Source: Luidia sarsii (lineage: Eukaryota > Echinodermata > Asteroidea > Paxillosida > Luidiidae). From it: a DNA stretch of 64,000 nt. The notes beneath the pieces are model-generated. The model did not search any database. It was not told the origin of the DNA and saw only the letters and a program-made list of their open reading frames with translations. The stretch lies in the NCBI GenBank assembly GCA_949987565.1, contig OX465115.1:13329083-13393082 (forward strand), in the 5' to 3' direction. Position numbers and translations under genes: made by a program. This document shows positions 33,740 through 46,329 of this stretch, in pieces; the stretch's first letter is position 1; the number at the start of each line of letters is the position of its first letter.

Positions 33740-36478
33740 CCCAAAGACCAGTAATCCCGGAAGATAGACCTCCCTGTGTGGCACATTATTCTCAGTAAAA
33801 AATAATCCCATGCTTTTCGGGCTCCCACAGTTCAACTATTGTTAGCGGACCTAGGCCCGTCCTCGGCAAATATTGTAGAAAACCCTTGTGTCAACATCTA
33901 TCCCCCGTCCAGTTTTTATTTTTCTGGCTAAGCGCTCCATCCAAAACCACAGCCGGAGCTTTTAGCCATCACCCAGCGCAGCTTTCGGCGACAAAAGATC
34001 CCCCGACACCCCCAACCAACTCTCACATTGCACCGTTGACGATTTCATTGGGAGAGAACGCGAGATGTCCACGGCGCGGGGCAGTATTAACTCCTCCCAC
34101 GTATTAAACCGATGAAAGCATTTAATCCTAAATACGATCGTTTTTGACGGCTGAAACTGAGGAGCGTCAAGGTTGGTTTTTCTTTCTTCTCAGAACAGCC
34201 CGAGGCGGTGCCCGTATAGAAACAACACCCGCCACAATTAAAACACGGCCGGCCCATCGGCGTGGCTGGCTGGAAACAAGCCGCAAGCGGCAACCCACGC
34301 TGGTTCCTGTACATGTATACCATAGGCGTGCTGGATAGCTCCCAACAGCTGCTCGATTTCTGAGCGATGCTTCGACTTAAACGAGGTCAAGATTACTCTG
34401 CATTGTTCGAGGATATGCGATTGTCTTACTCATAAAATTCCTAGAACATGCACAGGGGAAAACGCCCAGCACAAACGCCCAAAGACCCAGAGTAAAATAT
34501 CTCGCCTGAGTAAGAAAACTTGTCTCCCGTTCTCCGCTTGATCTCATCGTAATATTCTCCACGCCAGAATGAGTCAGACTGGCGCCGCTGACGTCACGCT
34601 GCTAGACCACGCAGAAACGCCTACGCGTCAGGGTCGTGACCAAGCCCCCAAGTGACGAGACGAGACCAAAGAAAAAAAGCGAATGCCCCAATCCGTCGGT
34701 GGCAAGATGCTCGCCCCGTCCCACTGAGGCGATCGTCTCCGATCAGACCGAGCGGTGGGCTGAATCCTCGGCGGGTTACAAGTCGCCCTTCAAGCCGTAT
34801 AACCCCGATGAATACGTCCTACCAGTGGTTAGTCCAGTAATTGCATTGACGTCAAGTGTAAAGAACCATTAACCGAAATCAGCGTTTATTTGCTCCGACG
34901 AACGAGAACCCCCCCCCCAAAAAAAAAGGCGCGAGAACGTGTCCAGCGTCTCCCAGAAGAGTGTCAGGAATTTGCCCTCGTCCCCTGCCCACCATCATTT
35001 CACGGGAAGATGAGCAGGAATGTCAAGAATTCCTTTGGGGGGACTCTAAACGGCAGGCCCGATACCTTGAATGCTGGGACAACAGACTTCGGGGGACAGA
35101 CGCAACTTTGATTCTGACACGATACAGACCCGGTTTATCGTAAGACTTTTGAATCAATATCAAGAGCTATACGGTACGTGGGTATACAGTGCCCCTTGCG
35201 GCCATTATCATGTTAGTCACGTCCCATGTTACAACGCTCCCAGACGCTTCGTTTGCCAAACTCAATAATCATCGGGATTTCAACCAAACAAACCATGCCC
35301 GTGTCAAGTCTGTATGTTTTTCTTCAGCGCTTCGAGGCAACAGTTGGTTTGTGGCTGTCCGCCTTGACAATATTGTCTGTGGCATTGATCTGTCACACGT
35401 TCATTCGCTAGTATGAAAAAAAGGGGATGGCATTACAACCTCAGAAGGTAATACCTCGGTTTGTTCGTCGGCTTTGTTTTTGTATATTTTATGCCAACAC
35501 GATGGCTGCCAAACTTTGAAATAAAACAAATGGTACAGACACTGCTGTTTTTACCCACACATTAAACGCGGTGCTGCTTTCCAACGACCGACTTGTTTTC
35601 GCCAATAAAGTTTCCGCCGACATCTTGGAAGCGTATGGGGTATAGTTCTGTTCCGTTCTTTTAACCGAGAACCAAGAATGCCCCAAGGTAACGTCTCTCA
35701 CCACGCCTGCATTATTTTTCTTTTCAATTCGCGACCAGCATAAACTTTACTCAATCTTCGCTGAAGTGGCCTTCAGGAAAACAGTCCCATTCCTGAGATT
35801 TGTGGGTGTGTGTGTGTGTGTGTTCGTATAAGGAAGAACAAGACGTAAGTTACAGAGAGCGAGGACGAATCATTTTCACGATAAACAAGAAGCACTTTGC
35901 GGGCGCCAATTCGCTAGTCGCCGGAAGGAGAAGTGTTTTCTTTCTCTTATTTACGGAACCAGACTGAAGTGTGGCCACGATTTAGAGGGCCAGGAGGGAG
36001 GCAACTAGACGGTACGGTGGCCTTTACAAGACATGACCAGACGGGGTAATTTCTTCTTCGGGGGCCTAATAAAAATCCGAGGCGCCTCAAAACTAAAACA
36101 AAATTCCTAGATAACTATTATATATACCTAGGAGGTAGTTTTGATTGTTGGAATACGTGATTCTAATACCACGCACAACGGTTATAGGAGATTTTCCAGT
36201 GAGTCGGCTTATTCCTCCGGTAGTGTGAATAGCCCGACCGAAATCCCCGGGGAATTTTTTTCAAGAAAATCCCCGGGTGATTTCGTCTGGTGTGAAAGCC
36301 CCTTAAATCTATGAGAATTCTATACTTTCGAGGAACCACAATATCAGTCTGGTCGTGTTTTCGCGGGTATTATTCCTGAGTCATGCGGTCAGGACCAGTG
36401 TTTTCCTTGTGACGTGTCGACAGTCTGAAGTGCCAACCAATATTTAAGAGCGAGCAGTAAATCCATAAACCATCATCC
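33740..36478. other. Intergenic, no gene seen
   Basis: Mostly unique sequence with a TG tract (35806-35824) and a small foldback at 36226-36300 (arms CGAAATCCCCGGG and CCCGGGTGATTTCG). No exon, splice pair or domain is recognisable. Confidence 0.45.
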
Positions 36479-36479
36479 G

Positions 36480-36650
36480 ATTGTCAAATCAAAAACTTGG
36501 CCAAGAAAACTTCGACTGGACCGCGGACTGGAAGCCGAGACCTCTAGATTAACGTACCAGTGCTCTTCCGTCTGAGCTATCCAGCCCTTAGATGGTTGCC
36601 TCCCTAATTAGTCTCCTATAGTCTTTGCTTGGGTGGGGCGCGGGTTAATT
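36480..36650 (-). repeat. tRNA-derived SINE
   Basis: Minus-strand GGATAGCTCAGACGGAAGAG head and a CCAAGTTTTTGATTTG tail, matching the copies at 16915 and 28245. Confidence 0.65.
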
Positions 36651-36996
36651 GTCAAATAAGTTTGAGGAGAACCCCTCAACAGAAACGTGTTTCTTTTGGG
36701 CAATTTTATTCTGCGGGAGCTATTCGGGTATTGTCAATCGTTATTTGTAATGTTTATTTGTCAGTGTATATTTGTAGCATTATTCGTGATTCGTGGTTTG
36801 TGATGACATCCCAGAAAATATAATAAATCTAAATCTAAACCAGGACACTATCTCAAATGAAAACATGTTAAGCATGAATCATCGAAAGAGATTGAAAGAG
36901 AAAACCCATTACATCCACGCTACGATTCAAAGATAGACAGATCATGAACATTGTTGTCAACGCTTCGCCAAATCTAGATTAATCTCCCCGATCAAT

Positions 36997-37380
36997 CAAA
37001 GGCCCTATACAACATTGGTACAAGTCAAAATATTGCCATAGTTTGTGTGTTAAACCATTAAACGTTCCAAACAGGAAATCCTGCGAAGGTTTTAGCTCAA
37101 ATGGTAATCTGGGAAAGTAGAAAAAGACAAAAAACGTCACGGTTTTCACACCATTCTAAGAATTAGTTTGTTACTCGCGAGTAATAGACTATTTTTTGTC
37201 GATGTTTGAGTGAAGATTTATCTAGAAGTATACAACATCCCACACGGTGAGATTTCAACATGAGGATTCTATCATGACCATCTACGAGCTGTGTGTATAA
37301 TAAGAAGGAGATCCGTGGACATCGATGTTGTCCGATCTTCCTAATGTTGTCGTATTGGGTCATAGAGATTGGGCCTTTTT
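36997..37380. mobile_element. TTTAAAGGCCC-type MITE
   Basis: Begins AAAGGCCCTATACAACATTG and shares CGTCACGGTTTTCACA and AAATGGTAATCTGGGAAAG with the element at 1991-2289. The right end is GTTGTCGTATTGGG. Confidence 0.55.
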
Positions 37381-37792
37381 TAAGCGGCGTCCACAGTTTT
37401 GAAGACTTCCAGAATGATTTGGACAGCTGTCTCGGCCGGTCAAGCTCAACTTCATCTCGGACTCAAGCAGCCCATGGCTGACTCATCAGCTCCCGGTACA
37501 AGGACAAAGGCTCTCCTTGTCCTGATGAACAACCCCCCCCAAAAAAAAAAAAACCCACCAAAATCCCAACTCGGCATCAGCCGCGAACGTAAACCTTTCC
37601 TCCCGCCATCAAATTGATGGCAAAAAACAACACAGCCCCACTCTAATGCGGTTTAACAAGGGATATTTCACCTCCATATAATGGCTATAAAACCGGACTG
37701 AGAGGAAGGGATGATTTATCGGGGCTACTGAATTCCATCCAGACTCATTGCCTTAGAGTTGTGACCTTAGAGTTGACCTTTCTCGACCCCAG

Positions 37793-38166
37793 CCCCGGTG
37801 TCATGCCAAATAGTGTCCCCTGCCAAACAGTGTCCACTCATTAGCATACTGATCGCTGATTGGTCCAATACGTATGACATTCAACCACCGTGGTTGGGGT
37901 ATGGTTGCGCACTACACACGCATTGTGTATGGTTGCTGGCCTAACACACGCAACGTTGGGCACTTTGGTACCGTTGGACCCTAACTGTAACCGTAACGCT
38001 AACCCTAACCCAAACAACCCTAATCCTAACCCTAATCCCAATCCTAATTCTAATCCAAACCCTAACCCTAACGACCCTAATCCTAGTCCTAACGCTAACC
38101 AATCAGCGATCAGTATGCTAATGAGCGGACAGTATTTGGCAGGGACACTTTTTGGCAGAACACCGG
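37793..38166. repeat. Inverted repeat enclosing a telomere-like tract
   Basis: Arms 37793-37864 and 38098-38166 are imperfect reverse complements (TTAGCATACTGATCGCTGAT on the left). Between them, 37978-38097 is a degenerate CCCTAA array, the metazoan telomere repeat on the C-strand. Confidence 0.75.
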
Positions 38167-38549
38167 TCCCTTCGTTTTTTGGGGGTCTCCTCTGCGTCTC
38201 ACCTCCGGCGGACCGAAGGGTCAGAAGGCGGTCTGGGTCGGCGCAAGTTCTTCCCGGACCGACTCGACCGGATCGCACATTAGTCGGGGGGAGGGGGGGG
38301 GGACCAGGGTTGGTTTTCACACCGCCTTACGATGCATCGTAACCCAACTTTACGATGGATAGCCCACCGTGAGTCGTGGTAGGCCGTGTGGTTTCTGATC
38401 TGTGCATTGCTCATCGGGCCCTCAAACTTTTCGAGATTTGTGTATTGCAGGTCAGCAGTTGGCATTTACTTCATCGTGTAATTCAATGAATGCCTACTCG
38501 ACGCGATACGCACTGAAATTCCCAGTGCTTTGCCCGATGCATGCCTAAT

Positions 38550-38880
38550 GAAAAGAAATCAGTCAGCTCGGGCGGGATTCGAACCCGCCGGACTCCTACG
38601 TGCTAGCGCAGACGTCTCACCAATGTATAGCGTGGGTATACCGCGCTGCATCATAGCTGTAATATTATTGTTTGCGTCGAGGAGAATGTAATATAATGTG
38701 ATTTTGCCATGCATGCTCGACGTGATAAGCACTGAATGCCCAGTGCTGTGCCCGGTGCCTGGTGGGAAAAACAACAACCAGGCAGCTGGGGCCGGGTTTC
38801 GAACCCGCGACTCCTGCTTTCTAGTGCAGATGTCATTGCTCTTGCTAGAACTGAGATGGTAGTTGTCAGTTAGGCACCCC
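38550..38880 (-). repeat. Second tRNA-like SINE family, two tandem copies
   Basis: GGGTTCGAATCCCGCCCGAG and GGGTTTCGAAACCCGG on the minus strand are B-box/T-arm sequences; AGTGCTTATCACGTCGAG and ATTCAGTGC phrases repeat in both. This family is distinct from the copies at 16915 and 28245. Confidence 0.5.
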
Positions 38881-38919
38881 AGAAATATTGGGACAAACAA
38901 ATACAGGAAATAGGCTGGG

Positions 38920-39110
38920 AACATTATTTTGACTTGACCGGGACTTTCGGAACCTGAGACCTCTGGTTTTGCGTACCAGCGCTCTTACCATCTGAGCTAT
39001 CCAGTCACCTAGTCTATGTTGGGCATGAGATGGGGCGCCAGACAGAAGCATTAATTTAACCATTTAACTGCCGCATATCTCCAGGGATCACGCCCCCGTT
39101 TTCATTCAGA
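38920..39110 (-). repeat. tRNA-derived SINE
   Basis: Minus-strand GGATAGCTCAGATGGTAAGA head, CTGGTACGCAAAACCAG anticodon arm and AGGTTCCGAAAGTCCCGG B-box region. Confidence 0.65.
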
Positions 39111-40660
39111 TGCCGACGATTGATATTCACCAAGAAATATCGGGGAGTTAATTGATTTTTAGCACAATCGCAAATTTTTGATTTCCAATTCCATTCCCTG
39201 GTGATGTTTGTGTCGTCGTTAACTTTGTCGAACTGATGGTTGCATAATCGTTCCACATTCTACAATGTTTTACTTATAGTTCATCTCAGTTTGGGATGTC
39301 TTATTTGAAATTGCGACAGCGGCATAATTTTAACACCAGCCAAAATTAATCACGCAAGCATGTACTAACCCTATGCACAACCCTTTGCGTTAATAAAATC
39401 GTTGTATTACTGTCATTCTATTCGAACGGTGATGGTGAATAGATCCATGTCCTTCCCTAAAAAAAACGCGGTACAAAAGCCGCAGACTGTCAAGACGTTT
39501 AGGAAAAAACACTGTTGAACATTAACACGACTTTCCCCCACATCTGCGGAGGAACACTACATCCGTCCCGCTAGCTGGTACCGGATATATACACAGACAC
39601 CATCTGGGACCCAGTCCAAGTATTGAAACCCAATTAACTTTTCAATCAAGCCGTGTATATTTTCACGAGCGATGGATCATAGTATCCCCTGCAATATTTT
39701 GCCAACCCCCCCCCAAAAAAAAAAAAACACCCGAAAAACAAAACAAAAATCGGGTCTTGTTTTGGCAAGATGCTCGGCTCGAGTTCCGTCGGTTGTTTTA
39801 AAAGAGCAGGTCAGCCAGAAATAATAATAAAATGAGCGCTCCAGGGCTGGGATGGCAGGACGGACCGGTGCATGGGGCCGGCCCGCCCGCACCCGGTAGG
39901 TCATTCAACCGGGTGGGTCACGCGGCTCCCGCCCAGGGAGCGGCAGGGTAGCACGGGGTGTGATGACTCGAACGAACCGCTTGCAAGTGATTAACAAAAG
40001 GACCACGCACTCTTCGGGCGGTACCCGACAGAAAGAAAGAGAGAGAAAAAAAGTTGCCTTTGTAATAACAAACCCAGAGAAATGATATATTTAACTTGGT
40101 TGCACCGACCATTGTCAATCGGCTGGAATGACATCTGGTTTTGGGCCGATTGTCGAGTTTGGCTTAAATCACATTTCATTTTGTTTTTATGCAAATTCGC
40201 CCAAAACAAGGCTAAAAAGCCGCTCAAGGTTAAGGGCTAAGGAAAGAAGGAGATAGTGAGGGACTCAGGAAAGCTAAGATTAAAAAGAGTTTGAAAAGGG
40301 CAAGATCGTAGACAGGGTGGAAAGCAAGAACCAGGAAGGGAATTCCAGAGAGAGAGAGAGAGAGAGGCAGAACGAGGGAAGAAGCCGTTCCGATACCTCT
40401 CCGTTCTACACCTTGGGATAGATAAAAAGTGTGAGGAGGCAAGCAGCCTGGTTGCTCGCTTAAATGTGACAGTCCTAACTGGGGGACCAGGTCGGCAAGA
40501 GCAGAGGAACACCTTCCAGTTCCATGCGTATTTATGTTTTGATTTTCTACACAGAAAACAGACAAAAACCTGCAGCTTCAAAAACATTCTAGAATTACAA
40601 GTTGAGTCTTGTACAGAAGTGAAACATCAAGTCATACTCAATTTAATGTATAGAAAACCT
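39111..40660. other. Intergenic, no gene seen
   Basis: A13 and C10 tracts near 39705-39727 and a GA tract at 40352-40366. No supported gene. Confidence 0.45.
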
Positions 40661-40730
40661 TAAGTGGGCCTGACGTTTCGATCCCAGCAGGACCTTTCTC
40701 AAAGGCAGAGTGACAAGGACAAAACAGATA
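40661..40730. repeat. Foldback family fragment
   Basis: GTGGGCCTGACGTTTCGATC arm followed by AAAGGCAGAGTGACAAGGAC. The same extension occurs at 45590, so this is a sub-type. Confidence 0.65.
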
Positions 40731-42470
40731 CATGTACACGAAGTGTCACGAAGGAAGGGGAAGAGAGTGAATAGGACACGGATGAGAAACAAAGGACAAA
40801 GAGTAAAGCTGGTAGGAAGAGATCATAGGGAAGGGCAAGGAGTATAGGGTAGGGATTAGTGAGAAGAGGGGAAAGATCAAAGAGAGAAGTGTGGAGGAGT
40901 GAACACAAAAGAAGGATTAACAGAAAGCTGCATGCATGGTGTTAGTCATTACCCTCCTGGATGTAGAGACCATGTGGTTAATAGTACGAAGACGCTTCAT
41001 CCACATTTTCTCACTACGGTGACCAAGAGATTCTATGCCCAGTTCACTCATAGAAAACCCTTGGATAATCTTTCATCATCGTCACGATAATAATTATTAT
41101 CTCAGTGTTTCCTCAATGGTTATGCGTTTATACTGGAGAACGGCGCACCGCGTACACGCGCGCGCTTCCGTGTTGTCTTCGCTGTTCGCCGCTCCCCTGA
41201 CGTTTGTGTAGCATCCTCGGCGTGAACACGCTATTCAACGTTAACATGCTCCCCTAGCTGCCTGAACAATAGTGTCGGATACAGTGCGGACCAAGCGCGC
41301 TCGCTGTGCGCGGCACGGGTACTAACCCGACCAAAGTATTGGAGGACTAGGGGAGCGTGTTGACGCCGAGGAGCTGCACCGACGTTCCTCCTGTCAAATT
41401 CGGGATAAAAAAGAAGAAGACAAGTCTCACTAATTATAATAGTGGAGTCGGAATCGCGATTCAAATCCCCGCTATAAAAATCGCGTTTATTGTGTCCGCG
41501 CATAACAAAAGTGGAGTTTGAATCGCTATTCAAATCGCGGTCCAAATCATCGCGTTTATTTGGGATTTGGGGAAGTGGAAACGCCTAAAATGATTTAAGA
41601 ATAAATCGTAAACGCTCGGTCCTCATCTGTCAAAGTGGGAACAGGCGCTTTTCAAGAAAAAAATACATCCAAGAAAAAAAGAAGGGCTCCCTTCCCTGCC
41701 GCCCGTCCACAGGTCCCCCAAGGCTACCCAGGACAACTGACCGTTTGTTCGGTGGAGATGGTAGGGCCACTCTAAAAGGATTTGGGACGAATGGGCCCAC
41801 CGTGGTAGCGCGCGGAGGTGAAGGGGGGGAACAGTACTAGTCCAACGAAAAGCCCGTTGGGAAGCAAGTTAATTAAGGTGGTCTGATGAGTTGTGTGGGG
41901 TCCGAGATAATCCTGAGAACCCTAGAAGATGTGGAGGAGGGGGGAGGGAGAGGGAGCACGTGGAGGTTGCGAGAGGGGAGGAGAGGGACTTCGAGCATCT
42001 TTTTCTGATCTTGTCCCGGGGCGATTGAATCGTCTTGCGGGCACAGGGGGACACCGTGGATACGCCCCACTCGCTGACCATGACAGGTAACAATAATGGC
42101 CGAGGTGTACGGGAGTCGAGTAGGGAGAATAGTTCTTAAGAAAAGAAAAAAACCCAGCAGAGCAGAATATGGCGAGCCCAAACAGGAGAGGAATTGTTTT
42201 CAAACAAAGAGGCGAGATGCGTGCTCCGGCATGAGGTGTCGTGGCCCGGGTGGTTTCATTAGTAGCAAACAATGGTTTGTTTAGAAAGTCTTCCTTTTTC
42301 AGTAAACATTCCCACGCATTCGAAAAAAACCCAACAACAACAACAACAACAACAACAACAACCAAAATCCACCCATCGTAGTCCCAAACTTTGAGCCGCA
42401 CACAAGTGTGTTGCTATAAGTTGGCCGACGAAAACGACCATTGACGCACAAAATTTCCGAAAGTCAGTAT
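40731..42470. other. Intergenic with a partial inverted repeat (41216-41372), no gene seen
   Basis: CTCGGCGTGAACACGC at the left and GCGTGTTGACGCCGAG at the right form a foldback with unequal arms. A CAA microsatellite lies at 42331-42361. No exon is recognisable. Confidence 0.4.
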
Positions 42471-42845
42471 AGGACCATATGCTCTATGGTATAGGACCCG
42501 ATGCTCTATGGTATATGACCATGCTCTATGGTATAGGACCATGCTCTATGGTATAGGACCATGCTCTATGGTATAGGGCCATGCTCTATGGTATAGGACC
42601 ATGCTCTGTGGTATAGGACCATGCTCTATGGTGTATGACCATGTTCTATGGTATAGGACCATGTTCTGTGGTATAGGACCATGCTCTATGGTATAGGACC
42701 ATGCTCTATGGTATAGGACCATGCTCTATGGTAAAGGACCATGCTCTATGGTATAGCCTAAAGGACCATGCTCTATGGTATAGGGCCATGCTCTATGGTA
42801 TAGGGCCATGCTCTATGGTATAGGGCCATGCTCTATGGTATGGGA
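42471..42845. repeat. 20-bp palindromic minisatellite
   Basis: About 18 units of ATAGGACCATGCTCTATGGT. Each unit contains the small inverted repeat ACCAT-GCTCT-ATGGT. Several single-base variants exist. Confidence 0.9.
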
Positions 42846-43230
42846 CTGACCCCCCGACTACAGCGGGAGTTGAATGAAAAAAAGGACAGGAAGACTGGAA
42901 TTGAAATCTCGTGTAATCTCGCTTTTTAACAATCACCATAGACCTTGCCTGGTGCCACAATCACCTGGTCTATCCAAACAGTTGAGCTAGCTGTATGCAT
43001 TAACTTTTCCCATCCTAACTTTTCCCATCTTTTTCCATCCTTTTCCCATGCAGTGCGTGTGATCAGGAAGCTGGAGCTACAAAAGCTCACGCCACGTTAT
43101 GTGTTTTTTTTTTTCAAGATAGTTTCAGAAAATGAATACCACAAAGTATTTGTATGCCTCTTGTGAACTGACAGTAACAGGGCTAATCATGTGTACAACT
43201 TGCATCATCGTCTAGAATAGAAATGGATAA

Positions 43231-43398
43231 TGTGCAAAAATGTTGGAAACTGCTATACTCACTAAAATGACCACAATGCAAATATGAAACAAATAGGTGG
43301 GCACGACGTTTCGATCCAAGCAGGACCTTTCTCAAAGACAGAGTGACTAGAGAAAGGTCCTGCTAGGATCGAAACGTCAGGCTCTCCTAAATAATTAT
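43231..43398. repeat. Foldback family copy
   Basis: Arms CACGACGTTTCGATCCAAGC and GATCGAAACGTCAGG with left tail ACTCACTAAAATGACC. Confidence 0.75.
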
Positions 43399-43399
43399 G

Positions 43400-44110
43400 G
43401 ACTCGAAAGAAATGATCAGTCTGGAAGTGCCGATCGATCCTGGCGAAGTGCCCCGGGTTGCCAAGGTTGGCCATCTTCCCATAATCAGGCTCTGCAACAG
43501 TAAGCAAGTCGGTGGATTACTTTCCACCGCTCTATAGGAGCTCCTTTATGCCTCCCGACTCGAGCCAGTTTTCACACGATTCGTCAAAAGGCTGCGTGCA
43601 GATCTCTTGCGGCGGGCGCATCTCCAAGGCTACGAGCGAACAATGGTTTCAGGTGCGCAATAGAAAAACAACCCTTGGGGCGGTGGTTTTTTGTGTTTTT
43701 TTTACAACTGACTCGGCGCCCAAATCCCGGCTCTAATTTTCACCCCGACGTGAAGAGCACCGTCGGGTTTGAAAACGAAGCGCCCAAACCTGCACGGATC
43801 ATTCAGTTGTTCGTATTCTAAGTCTGGCCGCATTATAGGTGAACGCGACGTGATTTACAACTGCGTTGATGTGATTGAAAACATCTTGTTTTCAATGGAG
43901 GCATCCGGATGGGAAACTGTACCGAGAAAGTCAATCCTTTTCAATCAAAGGCTTTGCCTGGTAGTTTGTGATGTAAATTGGTTGCCTGCTACTGTTCCTC
44001 ATCCCATGGTCACGCATCCAATGGTGACACACAGAAGACGGTCATCAATCTTGGCAGGTAGCCAGTATCACGAGAAGACACCCGTGCACAAGGCTTCGGT
44101 CGTTCACTTC
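43400..44110. other. Intergenic, no gene seen
   Basis: No repeat or gene is recognised. A 130-codon open frame at 43769-44161 has no family resemblance and no splice context. Confidence 0.4.
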
Positions 44111-44608
44111 ACTCTAAGCCGCGTTTCCACTGGACTAAAATTTAACCGAGACGATGGTTAAATTTCTAATGGTCAAATTTGACCGTCGTTCCCACTTGGA
44201 CTTTTGAGTCAGTCAAATTTAACCGAGACGATGGTTAAAGTAACCGAGCTGGCAATATAACGGCTCATGAAGGTCAAGTGTCAGCCGGATACACAATGTA
44301 CGTGTGTACATTTAGGCGCGCAACATGAAGCAGACGCTGTGCACAGTGCATGTACGTGTTACGTCATAGACCGGATGTGGTTTTTTACCGAGTCGCATTT
44401 AACCGAGTGGTGCGTTTCCACTGGACTAATCGGCTCGGTTAAACTTACCTGGTCACTTTTACTGGGCAGAGGTTGCTCGGTAAAAGTAACCATTGGACTC
44501 GGTTAAAGTAACCGAGAGAAATTTAACTGGGCCGTTTCCACTTGACTTATTTTGGTCAAAGTAACCATCGTCTCGGTTACTTTAACCAAAATAAGTCCAG
44601 TGGAAAAG
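44111..44608. mobile_element. Foldback MITE cluster with TTTCCACTGGAC ends
   Basis: Three GTTTCCACT(G/T)GAC-type termini (44113, 44409, 44532) and an inner hairpin (GGTCAAAGTAACC against GGTTACTTTAACC at 44564-44588). The termini resemble widespread invertebrate MITE ends. Confidence 0.5.
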
Positions 44609-44794
44609 GTCATAATATAGACACTCTTTTTTTTTTCCAGAGACGAAATTTTGCCTCTGAGGAATGCCCTGCTTCCAGCAGCAAAACTTGCTGCGCATGT
44701 GCTCATTTAGTTAAGTTAGGAAAACTGAATGATTCGGGTATCTTAATTTGGCGCACACTAATTCGTTTCAAATCAGACGGTGCTATGCTATTCA

Positions 44795-44940
44795 CGTCGG
44801 TGGTACGGGGAGCAAGGATCCTTTGGCAGCGATCACGCTGGGCAAGATTCGATTCTCGTTCCGCAGTCCGGGGTTCGGCTTCGCGTGGATGGGAAGACCC
44901 TCAGTATAGACTAGTGGCCGGGTATCATCACGACCGTAAA
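44795..44940 (+). repeat. Possible SINE-like segment
   Basis: AGATTCGATTCTCG resembles a B box, and GGGAAGACCCTCAGTAT with GTAAACGGCAGAAGG follows. Only one copy is seen here, so assignment is weak. Confidence 0.25.
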
Positions 44941-45544
44941 CGGCAGAAGGAAAGAGTATGTAGGCCTATTGTACTTATACACTCACAAAACAAAACAGAC
45001 CTTAGATGGCCTCCCGATCAGACCGAGGGACGAAGACAACTTTTGGGGAGTCACGTCTTCGCGTCTTGCTGGGGGTGTCCTCATCACACGCACCGTCCTT
45101 GAGGTGGGTGATTTTCGGGGCTTTTTTGGCGATCGGCTCGAAAACAAGAGATCTGACGGCCTTTGGGTGAGCTCGCACGCATGCTGCGTACGATGAGACA
45201 ATGCACACACAAGAGAGAGAGAGAGAGGGGAGAGGTGACTCAAGAGACCTTGGGATAGCGAGGATGTGTCAGCGACTGAATTCAACGCTAACCTCTCATC
45301 CGCGCCTGGGCTAAATTCAAGACGTTAACCGGGCCATTTGAGGGCCGGTGTCAACCCCCCCATATGCCCCGAATAAAAAGAAGGAAAATCCAGAAACTAG
45401 CCACAGGTGTCACATCTCAAGAAACGCCAAACCCACAATGGACAACCTCACCAACATAACTGATGCCCTCCTGCAACAAGTGGACCTTCTTGACACGTTG
45501 AAAAAATTGAAATCATCAGTATTACTGAGAACAAGAAACGTGAA

Positions 45545-45665
45545 TCCGTTGCAAACTGCTCACTGACCAAACTGCAGAGCTCAAACATTGAGTGGGCCCG
45601 ACGTTTCGATCATAGCAGGACCTTTCACAAAGGCAGAGTGATAAGGACAAAACAGATACAAGAAG
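45545..45665. repeat. Foldback family, left half
   Basis: TTGCAAACTGCTCACTGACC, then GTGGGCCCGACGTTTCGATC and the GATAAGGACAAAACAG extension. Confidence 0.7.
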
Positions 45666-45697
45666 GACCTGTGGTAAAATGCAAAATTGTATATAGG

Positions 45698-45901
45698 TGA
45701 TATACAAAAATGTTGCAAACTGCTTACTGACTAAAATTACCAAAAAGTAAATCTAAAATTTAGTGGGCCTGACGTTTCGATCCTAGCAGGACCTTTCTCA
45801 AAGGCAGAGTGACAAGGTTTTTTTTTCCTTGTCACTCTGCCTTTGAGAAAGGTCCTGCTAGGATCGAAACGTCAGGTCCACTAAATTTTAAAATTGTATA
45901 T
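45698..45901. repeat. Foldback family copy, near-perfect palindrome
   Basis: Arms extend about 75 bp each side of a T8 loop (CCTTGTCACTCTGCCTTTGA mirrors the left arm). It is one of the longest palindromes in the family here. Confidence 0.85.
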
Positions 45902-46000
45902 AGTTATAATAATAATAATAATAATTATATTGAATTTATATAGCGCTTTTTCCATAACATGTTCAAGAGCGCATTACAATATCAGAAATAACATAGACAT
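45902..46000. repeat. AAT microsatellite with AATTTATATAGCGC-type repeat
   Basis: An AAT run is followed by TTGAATTTATATAGCGCT and AGAGCGCATTACAA, a microsatellite-linked motif I recall as widespread in invertebrate genomes. Confidence 0.5.
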
Positions 46001-46059
46001 CTAGAAGAGTAGTTGGACCTAAAAATACACTAAAATTTTACAAGATATTACAGGCCACG

Positions 46060-46320
46060 TTAGTGGCCTGACGTTTCGATCCTATAGCAGGATCTTCTCC
46101 AGAGGCTAAACTTGAGCGATGCTCACTTCGGTATTCATACAGTACAGGTTTATTTTTCTGCCTTTGGAGAAAAATAAATAAAAGGTACGTCTGGTTCGAA
46201 ACGTCGAGCCCTCCTAGCATTTCTCTCAAGGGTTCACCAGGGACGTCTGTCACTCTCAAGCATCGGTAACCTTTCACACGATGACGATTTCTCATGCATG
46301 AGATATTTTCTCAAGCCTTG
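46060..46320. repeat. Diverged foldback copy plus shared repeat
   Basis: GGCCTGACGTTTCGATCC at 46066 and GGTTCGAAACGTCGAG at 46193 are distant arms. The segment after 46215 matches 27480-27597. Confidence 0.55.
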
Positions 46321-46329
46321 CGATTTTTT

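Noticed and set aside
45348..45566. MDNLTNITDALLQQVDLLDTL-like short open frame as a possible exon
   Set aside because: No splice partner, no recognised family, and it runs into a foldback element.
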